DNA of 64,000 bases from Pandoraea thiooxydans (lineage in GTDB: Bacteria > Pseudomonadota > Gammaproteobacteria > Burkholderiales > Burkholderiaceae), in the NCBI RefSeq assembly GCF_001931675.1, contig NZ_CP014839.1, forward strand, positions 3,162,001 to 3,226,000, given 5' to 3'. The notes beneath the pieces were generated by a model. That model was not told where the DNA came from and did no database searches. It was given only the letters and a program-made list of their open reading frames with translations. Of the stretch, positions 16,861 through 25,629 are shown one piece after another. The number at the start of each line of letters is the position of its first letter. Position 1 is the first letter of the stretch. The position numbers and the translations under genes were made by a program.

Positions 16861-17313
16861 TCAGCCCAGCCGAGTCATATCGATGTCGCGGCGCGCGAAT
16901 GCGTCGATCTCCACGCGCAGCTCCGGAAACACCAGGCCACTGACCTGTACCAGCGTCGAGCAGGGGTAAGCGCCACCCTGCCCCACGATGCCGGCGAAAA
17001 ATTCCTGCCGCGCCCGCCCCACCTCGTCCTTGTCGGCGATGTCGGTGACGTACACCACCAGGCGATAGACGTTGGCCAGCGTGCCGCCGCCGGCCTCGAC
17101 CAGCGCCTTGACTTTGCCGAGCACCAGCAGCGTTTGCTCATACGCCGACAATGGGCTCGCCGCATCGCGCGAAGCCGGATGAGCGGTCATGCCCGACAGC
17201 ACGATATCGTTGCCCGCCACGATGCCGTTGCTCCACGTCGCCGTGGGCGCCTCGGGCACGCTCGCGCAACGGATGCGCACCGCGCCGCGCGCGGCATCGT
17301 GACTGGCGCTCAT
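16861..17313 (-). CDS. RidA-like protein lacking the catalytic arginine
   Basis: 150 residues of the YjgF/YER057c/UK114 fold: SGMTAHP near residue 40, the LANVYRLVVYVTD strand-helix (79-91) and a terminal VEIDAFA. In deaminating RidA proteins the Arg of the Pro-Ala-Arg-Ser segment binds the imine acid; here the aligned segment is YPCST, so Ser replaces Arg. It therefore belongs with the Rid subfamilies that lack this residue, and imine deaminase activity should not be assumed. Its ATG overlaps the Rieske stop (ATGA), so it is coupled to the oxygenase. Confidence 0.85.
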   Translation of the reverse strand: MSASHDAARGAVRIRCASVPEAPTATWSNGIVAGNDIVLSGMTAHPASRDAASPLSAYEQTLLVLGKVKALVEAGGGTLANVYRLVVYVTDIADKDEVGRARQEFFAGIVGQGGAYPCSTLVQVSGLVFPELRVEIDAFARRDIDMTRLG

Positions 17314-18332
17314 GCTTTTTCCGACCGCTCGAGTTCAGCCTTGGCCAGATTGCGCAGATGCCGCCGCAGGCGCACGATCCCCATGTCATGCTGATACAGG
17401 TGCTCGTACTGGTTGGCGTCGGGCTCCATATTCTCGAGAATCTCGCGGTCCTGCTCGAGCACCGCCCAATGGCGCGCTTCGAGGCGGTTGCGATACAGGA
17501 AGCGCCACACGTCGCGCTGCCAGCCGCTGACCTTGCGGCAACGCCAATGGAACACCGCGGCCAGATTCGGGGCGATCGGCGTATAGCTGCCGATGATGAT
17601 GAAGTTGCCGCCCGGGCCGCCGGTCTTCGGATAGGGGATCTCCAGGCGCATCCAGTGGATGCCGGTGTCGGCCCACTCGGTCCAGTCGAAGTTGACGTCG
17701 CGCTGCCCTTCTTTCTCGAAGATAAAGCCGTGCTCGGTGTCGCGGATGCGGAAATTCGCGGTAGTCTGGCCGGCGGCCATCGAATGCGACTGCTTGTGCA
17801 GGTACGTGCCGTGCATCGGATCCATCACATTGTCGAGCACGTAGCGGTAGTCGCCCTTCCACTCCGTGTAGCAGATGAACGACGAATACGCGTCGCCGGT
17901 CAGCTCCTCGGGCAGATTCAGCGGCGGCGGCGTATCGATATTCGTGGTGGCGTTGTAGAGAAAGATCACGCCGGCCTGCTCCCGCACGTGAAAGCCGAGC
18001 CCCGCGCGCGAGCCTTCGAGCTTGCAACCGGGACTGCCCGGCACGCTGGTCACCACGCCATCGCAGCGCACCTGCACGCCGTGATAGCCGCACTGGATGC
18101 GATCGCCCAGCACCACGCCCTTGGACAGCGGCGCGCCGCGATGCGGACAATGGTCCTCGAGCGCGCGAACCTGGCCTTCCTGGTCGCGCCAGAAGACCAT
18201 CTTGCGGCCCAGCCGCTGCAACGACACCGGCTCATGACCGACCAAATTCGACGGGCAGATCGGGTACCACAAATTCACCAGACCGCGTTCCAGGACGGCA
18301 TCGGTCACATCTTGCTGTTGATTCGTTTTCAT
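17310..18332 (-). CDS. Aromatic ring-hydroxylating Rieske oxygenase, alpha subunit
   Basis: 340 residues. Rieske [2Fe-2S] ligands Cys62, His64, Cys81 and His84 (CPHRG and CGYHG). Mononuclear iron site in DNVMDPMHGTYLH: Asp171 bridges to His174 and His179. The short length and the PDR-type reductase partner fit the phthalate 4,5-dioxygenase/vanillate demethylase-like group (no beta subunit seen). It hydroxylates or O/N-demethylates an aromatic acid; which one is not readable from sequence. It lies centrally in the operon with the RidA-like gene overlapping its stop. Confidence 0.92.
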   Translation of the reverse strand: MKTNQQQDVTDAVLERGLVNLWYPICPSNLVGHEPVSLQRLGRKMVFWRDQEGQVRALEDHCPHRGAPLSKGVVLGDRIQCGYHGVQVRCDGVVTSVPGSPGCKLEGSRAGLGFHVREQAGVIFLYNATTNIDTPPPLNLPEELTGDAYSSFICYTEWKGDYRYVLDNVMDPMHGTYLHKQSHSMAAGQTTANFRIRDTEHGFIFEKEGQRDVNFDWTEWADTGIHWMRLEIPYPKTGGPGGNFIIIGSYTPIAPNLAAVFHWRCRKVSGWQRDVWRFLYRNRLEARHWAVLEQDREILENMEPDANQYEHLYQHDMGIVRLRRHLRNLAKAELERSEKA

Positions 18333-18350
18333 GAAACTCTCCGCGGCGGC

Positions 18351-18569
18351 CTATTGACCCAGACGGGCCATTTCCTGGCAAAAATTCTGCTCGGTCCATG
18401 CGGTGCCGACCTGCGGTCCGGGACCGGCCTGATTCAGATAAGCGATCAGACCAGGCAATTCGACGATGCCCTGGGCAAATGCCCGCTCGATCGAATCGCC
18501 CAGCAGGCTTTCATATTGCGTCGGCGGACGCAGCCGCGCCTGATGCGGCTCGAGATAACGTTCCATCAT
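18351..18569 (-). CDS. Small HTH-like protein linked to the Rieske oxygenase
   Basis: 72 residues, YLEPHQARLRPPTQYESLLG then a helix and TAWTEQNFCQEMARLG. The C-terminal pattern (small residues, Trp, Thr, Phe, Met) looks like the recombinase-type helix-turn-helix found in small proteins that accompany Rieske oxygenases, a resemblance recalled from other genomes and not tested here. It overlaps the next gene upstream by 4 bases (ATGA) and precedes the oxygenase by 18. Role unknown: DNA binding, or a small accessory subunit. Confidence 0.7.
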   Translation of the reverse strand: MMERYLEPHQARLRPPTQYESLLGDSIERAFAQGIVELPGLIAYLNQAGPGPQVGTAWTEQNFCQEMARLGQ

Positions 18570-18892
18570 TGACCTCCATTGCGAACCCGTTCGCGAATCC
18601 GCTCGCGCACCGGGACAAAATCATAGGTGGGATAACATTCGGTGCGAAACACACCCCAGGCCGAGCGCTCCAGCTCGAGGTTGACCACCGGCAGCAGGGC
18701 CGGCGGCAATTCCAGCGTGACGATCTGGCCAAACCCCATCGCCACGGTCCACGACACCACGCGCGCGCCTTCGGGCGGAAACCGCTCCCACCAGTCGGCG
18801 GCCTTCAGGCGCGACTGAAACGCGTCGAGATTGTTCGACTGATCGTGCTTCAGGAAAACCGTTAGCAGCATCGTCGAGGGGTCGCTTGCCAT
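18566..18892 (-). CDS. Hypothetical protein of the Rieske operon
   Basis: 108 residues with no membrane segment, signal peptide or cysteine cluster except one Cys near residue 86. It begins with a beta strand (TMLLTVFLKHD) and has a Trp-Trp-Glu-Arg-Phe-Pro-Pro element, a layout like a ferredoxin-like dimeric alpha/beta barrel domain of small monooxygenase or isomerase accessory proteins. Coupled to the downstream HTH gene by an ATGA overlap and 17 bases after the ABC binding-protein gene. I do not recognise a named family. Confidence 0.7.
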   Translation of the reverse strand: MASDPSTMLLTVFLKHDQSNNLDAFQSRLKAADWWERFPPEGARVVSWTVAMGFGQIVTLELPPALLPVVNLELERSAWGVFRTECYPTYDFVPVRERIRERVRNGGQ

Positions 18893-18908
18893 GGCGCGGG
18901 CTCCGTGC

Positions 18909-19928
18909 TTATTTGACGAACTGATTGGTGAACAAGTCCTTCACGTCAGTCTTTTTGCTCACGACTTTTTCCTTGACGTAAAAGTCCTGCAGCTTCTCGA
19001 CGCGCGCCGGATCGAACGCGCCGAGCGTTTTCTGACCCGGATAGACGTCGGTGGCGTAGTAGGTCAACACCTTCTGCACTTCGGCCTCGTGCCCCTTGTA
19101 GGACGGCACCGCGGCCACATAGGCTTTTGCCGCGGCAGCCGGGTCCTTCATGATCTCGGCCAACGCCGTCAGCGTCGCATGCACGAATTTGCCAACCATC
19201 GCCGGGCGCTCGGCGATGGTCTTGTCGGAGGCCAGGATCGCCTGGGCCATGCCCGGGAAATACTTGTCGGTCGAAGTCATGACGACCTTGGTTCCGGCAT
19301 TTTGCACGTCGAAGCCCCACTCGGGCACGCCCACCAATGCCTGCGCCTTGCCGGCGGCAACCTGCTGCCACACGCCCGCCGGGCCGGCCGCCTGGATGTG
19401 CACGTCGTTACGGCTCAGGCCGGCGCTGGCCAGCACGGCGAGCGTCGCGTAGAACGAGGTGTCCTGATAAGCGAGCACGGTAATCGTCTTGCCCTTGAGA
19501 TCGGCCGGCGTCTTGATATTGGCATCGGCGCGGGTGACCAATTGGTGCAGCGTGCGCCCGCCCAACAACGCCACGCCTTTGATCGGAATGCCGTTCTGGC
19601 GCAGGATGATCGGGGTATCGCCCAGGCCATCGCCCAGGTCGCCGTTGCCGGCGGCCAGTTGCTTGCCGACTTCGGCGCCGCCCTGCACGGTAATGAAGCG
19701 CACCGACAGGCCTTCTTTTGCATAATAGCCCTGCTTGTCGGCCAGCATCAGCGGCGCGAAGGCGATCATATTGGCCGGTGCCGGCAGCAAAAACGTGATC
19801 TGCTGCGTTTGCGCGCGCGCGGTGCCGGCAGCGGCCAGCGCGGCCGCGCCCAGCACGCCGGCCATCGCCAGGCGGCGCGACATGCGCGCGGAAAAATGCC
19901 GGACGGATTCAGAGAATTTTGAAGACAT
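18909..19928 (-). CDS. ABC transporter substrate-binding protein (NitT/TauT type)
   Basis: 339 residues. N-terminal signal peptide with a twin-arginine-like MSRRLAMAGVLGAAALAAAG and cleavage after an Ala-Arg-Ala, then an NMT1/SsuA-like periplasmic binding fold. ATG at 19928 has GAGGAG directly upstream; an in-frame TTG at 19943 is less likely. It should bring the aromatic or sulfonate-like substrate to the permease and ATPase encoded at the front of the operon, nine genes away, an unusual separation within one transcription unit. Confidence 0.9.
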   Translation of the reverse strand: MSSKFSESVRHFSARMSRRLAMAGVLGAAALAAAGTARAQTQQITFLLPAPANMIAFAPLMLADKQGYYAKEGLSVRFITVQGGAEVGKQLAAGNGDLGDGLGDTPIILRQNGIPIKGVALLGGRTLHQLVTRADANIKTPADLKGKTITVLAYQDTSFYATLAVLASAGLSRNDVHIQAAGPAGVWQQVAAGKAQALVGVPEWGFDVQNAGTKVVMTSTDKYFPGMAQAILASDKTIAERPAMVGKFVHATLTALAEIMKDPAAAAKAYVAAVPSYKGHEAEVQKVLTYYATDVYPGQKTLGAFDPARVEKLQDFYVKEKVVSKKTDVKDLFTNQFVK

Positions 19929-19991
19929 GGACTCCTCGCTCAAGGTAAGAGAAATTGCCTGGCGACTCCCCCGTCGCCGTGGGTAACAGCT

Positions 19992-21488
19992 TCATGCGCC
20001 CGCGGCCCAAGGCAGCGGCGCCTCGTTCAGGCCCCAATACAGGCTTTTCTGCTGGGTGTATTCGAGCAGGCCCAGACGGCCTTTCTCGCGCCCCACCCCG
20101 CTTTCCTTCCAGCCGCCGAAAGGGGTGGAAATCGAAAACTGCTTGTACGTATTGATCCAGACCGTGCCGGTCTCGAGCGCACGGGCCACGCGCCAGGCGC
20201 GCTTGTAGTCGCGCGTCCAGATGCCGGCGGCCAGGCCGTAGACGCTGTCGTTGGCCTGGCGCAGCAGGTCGGCTTCGTCGTCGAACGCCATCACGGCCAG
20301 CACCGGACCGAAAATCTCCTCGCGGCACATGCGCGCTTCGTTGTTCAGGCCCGCGAGAATCGTCGGCAGATAGAAATAACCCTTGTCGCGCCCCTCGCCG
20401 GCCGGCCGCGCCCCGCCGCACAACAGGCGCCCGCCCTCGGCCAGGCCGAGCTCGACGTAGCGCTCGATCGAGGCGCGGTGAGCCCCGGTGACCAGCGGCC
20501 CCATCTGGGTATCCTCGCGCAGCGGGTCGCCCACGCGCAGCGCGCGCGCGCCGGCGACCAGCCGTTCGACGAACGCGTCGTGCACGGAGGTATGAACGAA
20601 CAGGCGCGAACCGGCGATGCACGACTCGCCCGACGAGCTGAAAATGCCGTACAGCACGCCGGCCACCGCATGATCGAGATCGGCGTCGGCGAATACCATG
20701 GTGGGCGACTTGCCGCCCAATTCGAGCGACACCGGCATGAGCTTGTCGGCGGCCAGGCGCGCGATGCCGCGCCCGACTTCGGTGCCGCCGGTGAATGCAA
20801 CCTTCTTGACCTTGGGGTGGCGCACCAGTGCGTCGCCGATGATCGAACCCTTGCCCGGCAGTACGCTGAGCACGCCCGGCGGCACGCCGGCCTCCAGGCA
20901 AATACGGCCGAGTTCGAGCGACACCAGCGGCGTGACTTCAGCCGGCTTGAGCACCACCGCGTTGCCGGCGGCCAGCGCGGGTGCCAGCTTTTGCGCGTCG
21001 GAGGCGATCGGCGAATTCCACGGCGTGATCGCCGCGATCACGCCCAGCGGCTCGTGCACACTCATGCTCAGGTAGTCGCCGCGCTGCGGCGTGAGATTTT
21101 CTTCGAGCGTCTCCAGACACGCCGCGAAATAGCGGAACGTGCCGGCGGCACTGGCCACCAGCGCGCGCGTCTCGCTGATCGGCTTGCCGTTGTCGCGCCG
21201 CTGCAAATGCGCGAGCGGCTCGGCGCGCGCCTGAATCAGGTCGGCGATACGATGCAGCACCGCGGCGCGCTGATGCGGCTTGAGGCCCGACCAGTCGGCG
21301 CGGCGCCACGCGGCATCGGCCGCCTCCACCGCCTCGGCCGCGTCGCTCGCGTCGGCCGCGGCGATTTCGGCGTTGACGCTTTCGTCGGCCGGATACAGGC
21401 TGGCGTAGCGCGCGCCGCGCCCGGCGCGCCACTGGCCACCGACCAGAATGTCGCTGGAGAAGTTATTCAACAAATCGTTTGCACTCAT
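19992..21488 (-). CDS. NAD(P)-dependent aldehyde dehydrogenase
   Basis: 498 residues, standard for the superfamily. PWNSP (156-160, catalytic Asn), LELGGKSP with general base Glu256, FTGGTEVG nucleotide-binding motif and nucleophile Cys290 in SSSGESCIAGSR. Closest in style to betaine-aldehyde, vanillin or hydroxymuconic-semialdehyde dehydrogenases. In this operon it may oxidise a ring-cleavage semialdehyde or an aldehyde released by the TPP enzyme. It follows the aspartate dehydrogenase gene by 24 bases. Confidence 0.93.
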   Translation of the reverse strand: MSANDLLNNFSSDILVGGQWRAGRGARYASLYPADESVNAEIAAADASDAAEAVEAADAAWRRADWSGLKPHQRAAVLHRIADLIQARAEPLAHLQRRDNGKPISETRALVASAAGTFRYFAACLETLEENLTPQRGDYLSMSVHEPLGVIAAITPWNSPIASDAQKLAPALAAGNAVVLKPAEVTPLVSLELGRICLEAGVPPGVLSVLPGKGSIIGDALVRHPKVKKVAFTGGTEVGRGIARLAADKLMPVSLELGGKSPTMVFADADLDHAVAGVLYGIFSSSGESCIAGSRLFVHTSVHDAFVERLVAGARALRVGDPLREDTQMGPLVTGAHRASIERYVELGLAEGGRLLCGGARPAGEGRDKGYFYLPTILAGLNNEARMCREEIFGPVLAVMAFDDEADLLRQANDSVYGLAAGIWTRDYKRAWRVARALETGTVWINTYKQFSISTPFGGWKESGVGREKGRLGLLEYTQQKSLYWGLNEAPLPWAAGA

Positions 21489-21512
21489 GATGTAGGCCTG
21501 ACGTATCGACTT

Positions 21513-22331
21513 TCAGATCACGCAGCGCGCGACGCGATTGCGCAGCGCGCGAATCGCGCTGAATGCGGTCAATGCGGAAGTCTTGGGGTTGTCGGGCAAC
21601 GGCTTGCCCGCCATTTCCAGCGACATGTCGCCGAACGCGCCGCGTGCATGGATGTGGTGCACATTGCGGGTGACCGCCGGATCGGCGATCAGCCGCACGC
21701 GGGTGCGATCGAGCCCGAGTCCGGCCAGCGCCACCGTGGCGGCCACATTGGCGTTCTTCGGGTACAGGCGCGCGGCGTCGCGCGCGCTGCCTTCGAAAAT
21801 CACCGTGGCATCGCGCAGCGAGGCGAGATCGACCACCGACTCCGCTGGCGTGCCCTGCCAGCCCAGCGGCGGCTTGCGGCCCGTATAGACGACCTCGTCG
21901 AGCCCGCCTTGCCGGGCCGCGGCCAGCGCGTCGATGCCGCCGATCGCGCCGGACAGCAGCGTGAGCGTGGCACCGCCTTCGCGCGCGGCCTGCTCGAGCG
22001 CATCGAGCAACGCGACATCCGACAGCGCGCCGATCGAGGCCACCGCGCAATCGACGCCGGCCTTGAGCAGCGGCACCACGTGGCCGGCCAACGCGCTGTG
22101 ACCGGCGCATTCGAGCACATAGTCGGGCCGCCCGCCGAGTTGCGCGGTGGAGGTGATCACCTCGACGCCGGGCTGTACGCTGTGGCGCACCCGCTCGGCA
22201 TCGCGCTCGGGCACGATGACGTGCCCCACGTGCAGGGTCTGATCGTGTTCGAACTCGTGATAGACCATCGAGCCGATGGCGCCAAAGCCGATCAGCGCGA
22301 CGTCGACCGGATGAGCGGCGGCGTTATGCAT
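21513..22331 (-). CDS. L-aspartate dehydrogenase family protein
   Basis: 272 residues. Rossmann motif [13 protein letters not shown] at residue 10 and the family's C-terminal signature: Asn-Val-His-His-Ile-His, then [12 protein letters not shown] and a terminal basic helix. Such enzymes oxidatively deaminate aspartate or reductively aminate oxaloacetate; in NAD synthesis they replace NadB, but no nadA or nadC is present here. Its place in a catabolic operon suggests a deaminating role on an amino-acid-like intermediate. ATG at 22331 overlaps the TPP-enzyme stop by 8 bases. Confidence 0.88.
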   Translation of the reverse strand: MHNAAAHPVDVALIGFGAIGSMVYHEFEHDQTLHVGHVIVPERDAERVRHSVQPGVEVITSTAQLGGRPDYVLECAGHSALAGHVVPLLKAGVDCAVASIGALSDVALLDALEQAAREGGATLTLLSGAIGGIDALAAARQGGLDEVVYTGRKPPLGWQGTPAESVVDLASLRDATVIFEGSARDAARLYPKNANVAATVALAGLGLDRTRVRLIADPAVTRNVHHIHARGAFGDMSLEMAGKPLPDNPKTSALTAFSAIRALRNRVARCVI

Positions 22332-23976
22332 GGGCCGGCTCCCGTACCGGCGGGCCGGCGAATTGCGCGGCGAACTGGCCCACCGAGAGCATGTCGACTT
22401 CGAGCAGCACCGGGCCGTCATGAGCCAGCCCGCGCGCGATGGCGGCTTCGGCCTGGTCGATCGCATCGATCTTTTCGTGGCGCATGCCCAGGCTCGCGCA
22501 AAACGCCGCAAACTCCGGTTGGTGCAGGTCGACGTAGCAGCGACGCCCGCCGTATTGGGCGTCCTGGATATTGCGGATCACGCCGTAGCATTTGTCGTTC
22601 ATCAAAATCACCAGCAGGTTGGCGCGCTCCTGCACCGCCGTGGCCAGCTCACCGACATTGACCATCAGGCCGCCGTCGCCCACCAGGCAGACGGTCTTTT
22701 GCGCGGCCCCGGCCAGCGCCGCGCCGATGCCCATCTGCAGGCCCTGGCCGATGCCGCCGCCCAAGGCGTGAACGCCGGCGCGCGGCGAGAAAATCTTGAG
22801 CAGACGATTGCCCCAGGTGCTGTTGGAGATGGTGACGTCGCGCACCCAGTTGTAGTCGCGCCCGACCGCCCGCTGCAGCGCCTCGACCAGATGACGATAC
22901 GGCCCGAGCCCTTCGGCGACCTGCTGGACTGCACGCTCGCGGGTGGCGGCCAGGTCGGGCAGGAAGGCCGGATCGATCGCGATGCGCCCGGCCAGCTTGT
23001 CGGCCAGCGCATTGAGCACCGCGCTGGCGTCGCCATGGACGAACAGCTCGTTCGGGTAGCCGCGATTGTCGGCCAGCGCATCGGCGTCGATGCGGTACAG
23101 CGGGCTCGGCAACTTGAGCTTGTATTTGAGCGTCTCGTTGCCGCGCAGGCGCGAGCCCACCACCAGCAGCGCGTCGCAGGTCTTGTAGAAGGCCTCGGCC
23201 GCCGGATGCACGTTGAAGGCGCCGAGCGTGGCGCGATGGTCTTCCGGCACGATGCCGCGCCCCTGGACGCTGGTCACCACGCCAAAACCCATATCAAGCA
23301 AGCGCTGTACCGCGGCGCCGGCGCCGCGCGCACCGCCGCCCAGCCACAGCAGCGGACGGCGTGCGCCGGCCAGCGCATCGGCCAGGCGCGCGACCCGCGC
23401 GTCGTCGTGGCTGCCAATGCCGACGTGCGGCGCGCCAATGTCCTCCGGCCAGTCGATCGCGGCGGCCTGAATGTCGATCGGGATCTCCACGCTGACCGGG
23501 CCGCTGGGCGCGCTTTGCGCGACGCGCACCGCCTCGCGCAGGGTGGCCAGCACGGTGTCGGCCGAACGCACGCGGTACGCCGCCTTCGACACGGCGGTGA
23601 GCATGGTCAATTGGTCCGGGGCCTCATGGATATAGGCCAGGTCGCGATCGAGATATTCGGTTTCGATTTGCCCGGTGATATGCAGCAGCGGCGTGCCTGC
23701 GGTGAGGGCCTCGACCATCGCGCCGGCGGCGTTGCCGGCGGCCGTGCCGGTACTGGTAAAGGCCACGCCGAGGCCGCCGGAGACACGCGCCAGGCCATCG
23801 GCCATGTTGACGGCGCCGGCTTCGCCACGCGCACCGACATAGCGGATGCGATTGCGCCGGGCAATCGCGTCGAGGATCGGCATGTTGTGGATCGAGATCA
23901 CGCCGAACGCGGTTTTCACGCCGCACTGCTCGAGAAACGCCGCGATCAGTTCGCCCACGGTGGTTTGTTTAGACAT
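22324..23976 (-). CDS. Thiamine diphosphate-dependent decarboxylase/lyase
   Basis: 550 residues with the three domains of the acetolactate synthase/benzoylformate decarboxylase superfamily. Catalytic Glu52 lies in [14 protein letters not shown]. The ThDP-binding motif starts at CLVGDGGLM and ends at ILMNDKCYG (about residues 426-457). No FAD-binding signature of true acetolactate synthase was evident, and no small subunit gene is nearby, so a 2-oxo acid decarboxylase or carboligase is likely. Overlaps the SDR gene by 8 bases upstream and the aspartate dehydrogenase by 8 bases downstream. Confidence 0.9.
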   Translation of the reverse strand: MSKQTTVGELIAAFLEQCGVKTAFGVISIHNMPILDAIARRNRIRYVGARGEAGAVNMADGLARVSGGLGVAFTSTGTAAGNAAGAMVEALTAGTPLLHITGQIETEYLDRDLAYIHEAPDQLTMLTAVSKAAYRVRSADTVLATLREAVRVAQSAPSGPVSVEIPIDIQAAAIDWPEDIGAPHVGIGSHDDARVARLADALAGARRPLLWLGGGARGAGAAVQRLLDMGFGVVTSVQGRGIVPEDHRATLGAFNVHPAAEAFYKTCDALLVVGSRLRGNETLKYKLKLPSPLYRIDADALADNRGYPNELFVHGDASAVLNALADKLAGRIAIDPAFLPDLAATRERAVQQVAEGLGPYRHLVEALQRAVGRDYNWVRDVTISNSTWGNRLLKIFSPRAGVHALGGGIGQGLQMGIGAALAGAAQKTVCLVGDGGLMVNVGELATAVQERANLLVILMNDKCYGVIRNIQDAQYGGRRCYVDLHQPEFAAFCASLGMRHEKIDAIDQAEAAIARGLAHDGPVLLEVDMLSVGQFAAQFAGPPVREPAHA

Positions 23977-24766
23977 GTCTTGCTAAGCCTCCAGAAACAT
24001 CGAGATGGCTGCCCGTCGTGTACGAGGACAAGGCGGTTGCCAGAAAAAATATGGCCGACGCGGCTTCTTCGGGGCGGCCGAGCCGACCCAGCTGAATCCC
24101 TTTCTTGTGCGCGAGCTCCTGCGTCCAGTCCTCCCAGCTTTGCCCTGGCGCGGCCTGCGCGGCAAAGCGCCGGCGCCACTGGCCGGACTCGACCAGACCG
24201 ATCAGGATCGCGTTGACGCGAATCCCGTCGGGCGCGAATTCGGTGGCCATCGAACGCACCAGGTTCTGCACGCCGGCGCGCGCCGAGGAGGTCGCCACCA
24301 TATGCGGCTCCGGCTGCAGCGCCAGCAGCGAATTGACGCAGACGATGGCCGCCGGGGCGGCCGCGCGCAGCATCGGCAAGAACGCGCGCGTGGGCCGGAT
24401 GATGCTGAAGTACTTGAGCTCGAGCTCCTCGCGCCATGCGTCGTCGGTGGTGTCGGCGAATTTGGAGACGCGGCCCTGACCTGCGTTGTTGATCAGCATG
24501 TCGACCCGGCCGAAGCGTTCCCGCACCTGCTCGGCGAATGACGCGACGTCATCGGCGGCAAGCACGTCGCAACGCACGGCAAGCAGTTGCGCATCCGGGT
24601 GCCGCTCGCGCAGCCTCGCTTCGGCCGTGGCCAGACGCTCGGTGTCGCGCCCGCAGACGGCTACCGAGGCGCCGGCCGCAAGAAACATCTCGGCGCTGGC
24701 CAACCCGATCCCGGAGGAGCCCCCCGTGACTACGGCCACCCGCCCGCTGAGGTCTATCTTCATCAT
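23969..24766 (-). CDS. SDR-family protein with atypical catalytic motif
   Basis: 265 residues. Cofactor motif TGGSSGIGLAS (14-24) and NNAGQG (about 91-96) are normal, and the catalytic Ser is present in CVNSLLAL. The usual Tyr-x-x-x-Lys is not: the aligned segment is VATSSARAGV, so Thr and Arg stand where Tyr and Lys belong. It may be an SDR with different acid/base chemistry or a non-redox member. Start ATG at 24766 overlaps the IclR stop (ATGATGA), end overlaps the TPP-enzyme start, so all three are coupled. Confidence 0.85.
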   Translation of the reverse strand: MMKIDLSGRVAVVTGGSSGIGLASAEMFLAAGASVAVCGRDTERLATAEARLRERHPDAQLLAVRCDVLAADDVASFAEQVRERFGRVDMLINNAGQGRVSKFADTTDDAWREELELKYFSIIRPTRAFLPMLRAAAPAAIVCVNSLLALQPEPHMVATSSARAGVQNLVRSMATEFAPDGIRVNAILIGLVESGQWRRRFAAQAAPGQSWEDWTQELAHKKGIQLGRLGRPEEAASAIFFLATALSSYTTGSHLDVSGGLARHV

Positions 24767-25629
24767 TTGATTTCCAGTGATTCACGTGCCGGCGACGGTG
24801 CCTGAGCCGCTGGCGCCGGCCGGTAGTTCAAGCGACGCGACAGATCGGCGGCCGCTTGCCTGACCTGCCCCACCAAATCGCTGTCGAGCAGCGGTTGATC
24901 GATTTCGGCGCGCGGGATGGTGACCGTCACGGCCGCGACAATGCGCCCGAGATCGCTGCGCACCGGTGCGCTGACCACCGAGATGCCGCGCTCGAACGAC
25001 GACGAACTCACCGCGTAGCCGCGTGCGGCATCCTCGCGCACCCGCTCGTACAGGTCGTGCACGGTGGCCGGGGTTTGCGCGGTGAATTTCTCCAGGCGTC
25101 CCTCCGGATACAGCCGCATGAGTTCGTCGAGCGTCAGGTCGCCCATCAGCACGTGCCCGTGCACGGTGGCGTGCGCCGGCAGCCGCGTGCCGACATTGAC
25201 CTTGATCGAGCTGAACACCGGCGCCACGCTTTGCGCCTTGGCGACAAACACGATGTCGCGTCCGTCGCGGATCACGATGTGGCTGGTGAAGCCGGTCGCG
25301 TCGCGCAGCTTCTCCAGCACCGGAATGCCGTGGTCGGTCAGCTCGAGCGAGCTCAGGTATTCGAAGCCCAGGCGCAGCACCGCCACGCCCAGACGGAAAT
25401 TCTTGTCGCCGCCGGCACGTTCGAGAAAGCCCATCGACTCGAGCGTCTGCAGCAGCCGGAAGACGGTCGTGCGGGGAATGCCGAGACGACGCGAGAGCTC
25501 CGGCGCGCCCAGCACCGGCTCGCGCGGGGTGAACTCGGTGAGAATCTTCAGTCCGCGCTCGAGCCCCGGCACCGAGTAACGGGACTCGGCGGCGTCTGCC
25601 TTGTCTTGATTGTCCATTGGGCTGTTCAT
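24763..25629 (-). CDS. IclR family transcriptional regulator (operon-embedded)
   Basis: 288 residues. YSVPGLERGLKIL, then HTH with APELSRRLGIPRTTVFRLLQ, and an effector domain with LRLGFEYLSSLELTDHG. Paralogue of the IclR protein at 14047-14835. The gene sits inside the catabolic operon: its ATG overlaps the hydrolase stop (ATGA) and its stop overlaps the SDR start, so it is co-expressed with its presumed targets. It is a candidate binder of the palindromes at 29729-29750 and 31085-31120. A longer upstream frame exists but is a shadow of the hydrolase. Confidence 0.92.
   Translation of the reverse strand: MNSPMDNQDKADAAESRYSVPGLERGLKILTEFTPREPVLGAPELSRRLGIPRTTVFRLLQTLESMGFLERAGGDKNFRLGVAVLRLGFEYLSSLELTDHGIPVLEKLRDATGFTSHIVIRDGRDIVFVAKAQSVAPVFSSIKVNVGTRLPAHATVHGHVLMGDLTLDELMRLYPEGRLEKFTAQTPATVHDLYERVREDAARGYAVSSSSFERGISVVSAPVRSDLGRIVAAVTVTIPRAEIDQPLLDSDLVGQVRQAAADLSRRLNYRPAPAAQAPSPARESLEIK

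Noticed and set aside
20478-22661. 727-codon open frame on the plus strand opposite the aldehyde and aspartate dehydrogenase genes
   Set aside because: It is antisense to well-supported genes, rich in Arg/His/Gln/Ala with no domain pattern; long antisense frames are common in high-GC DNA.
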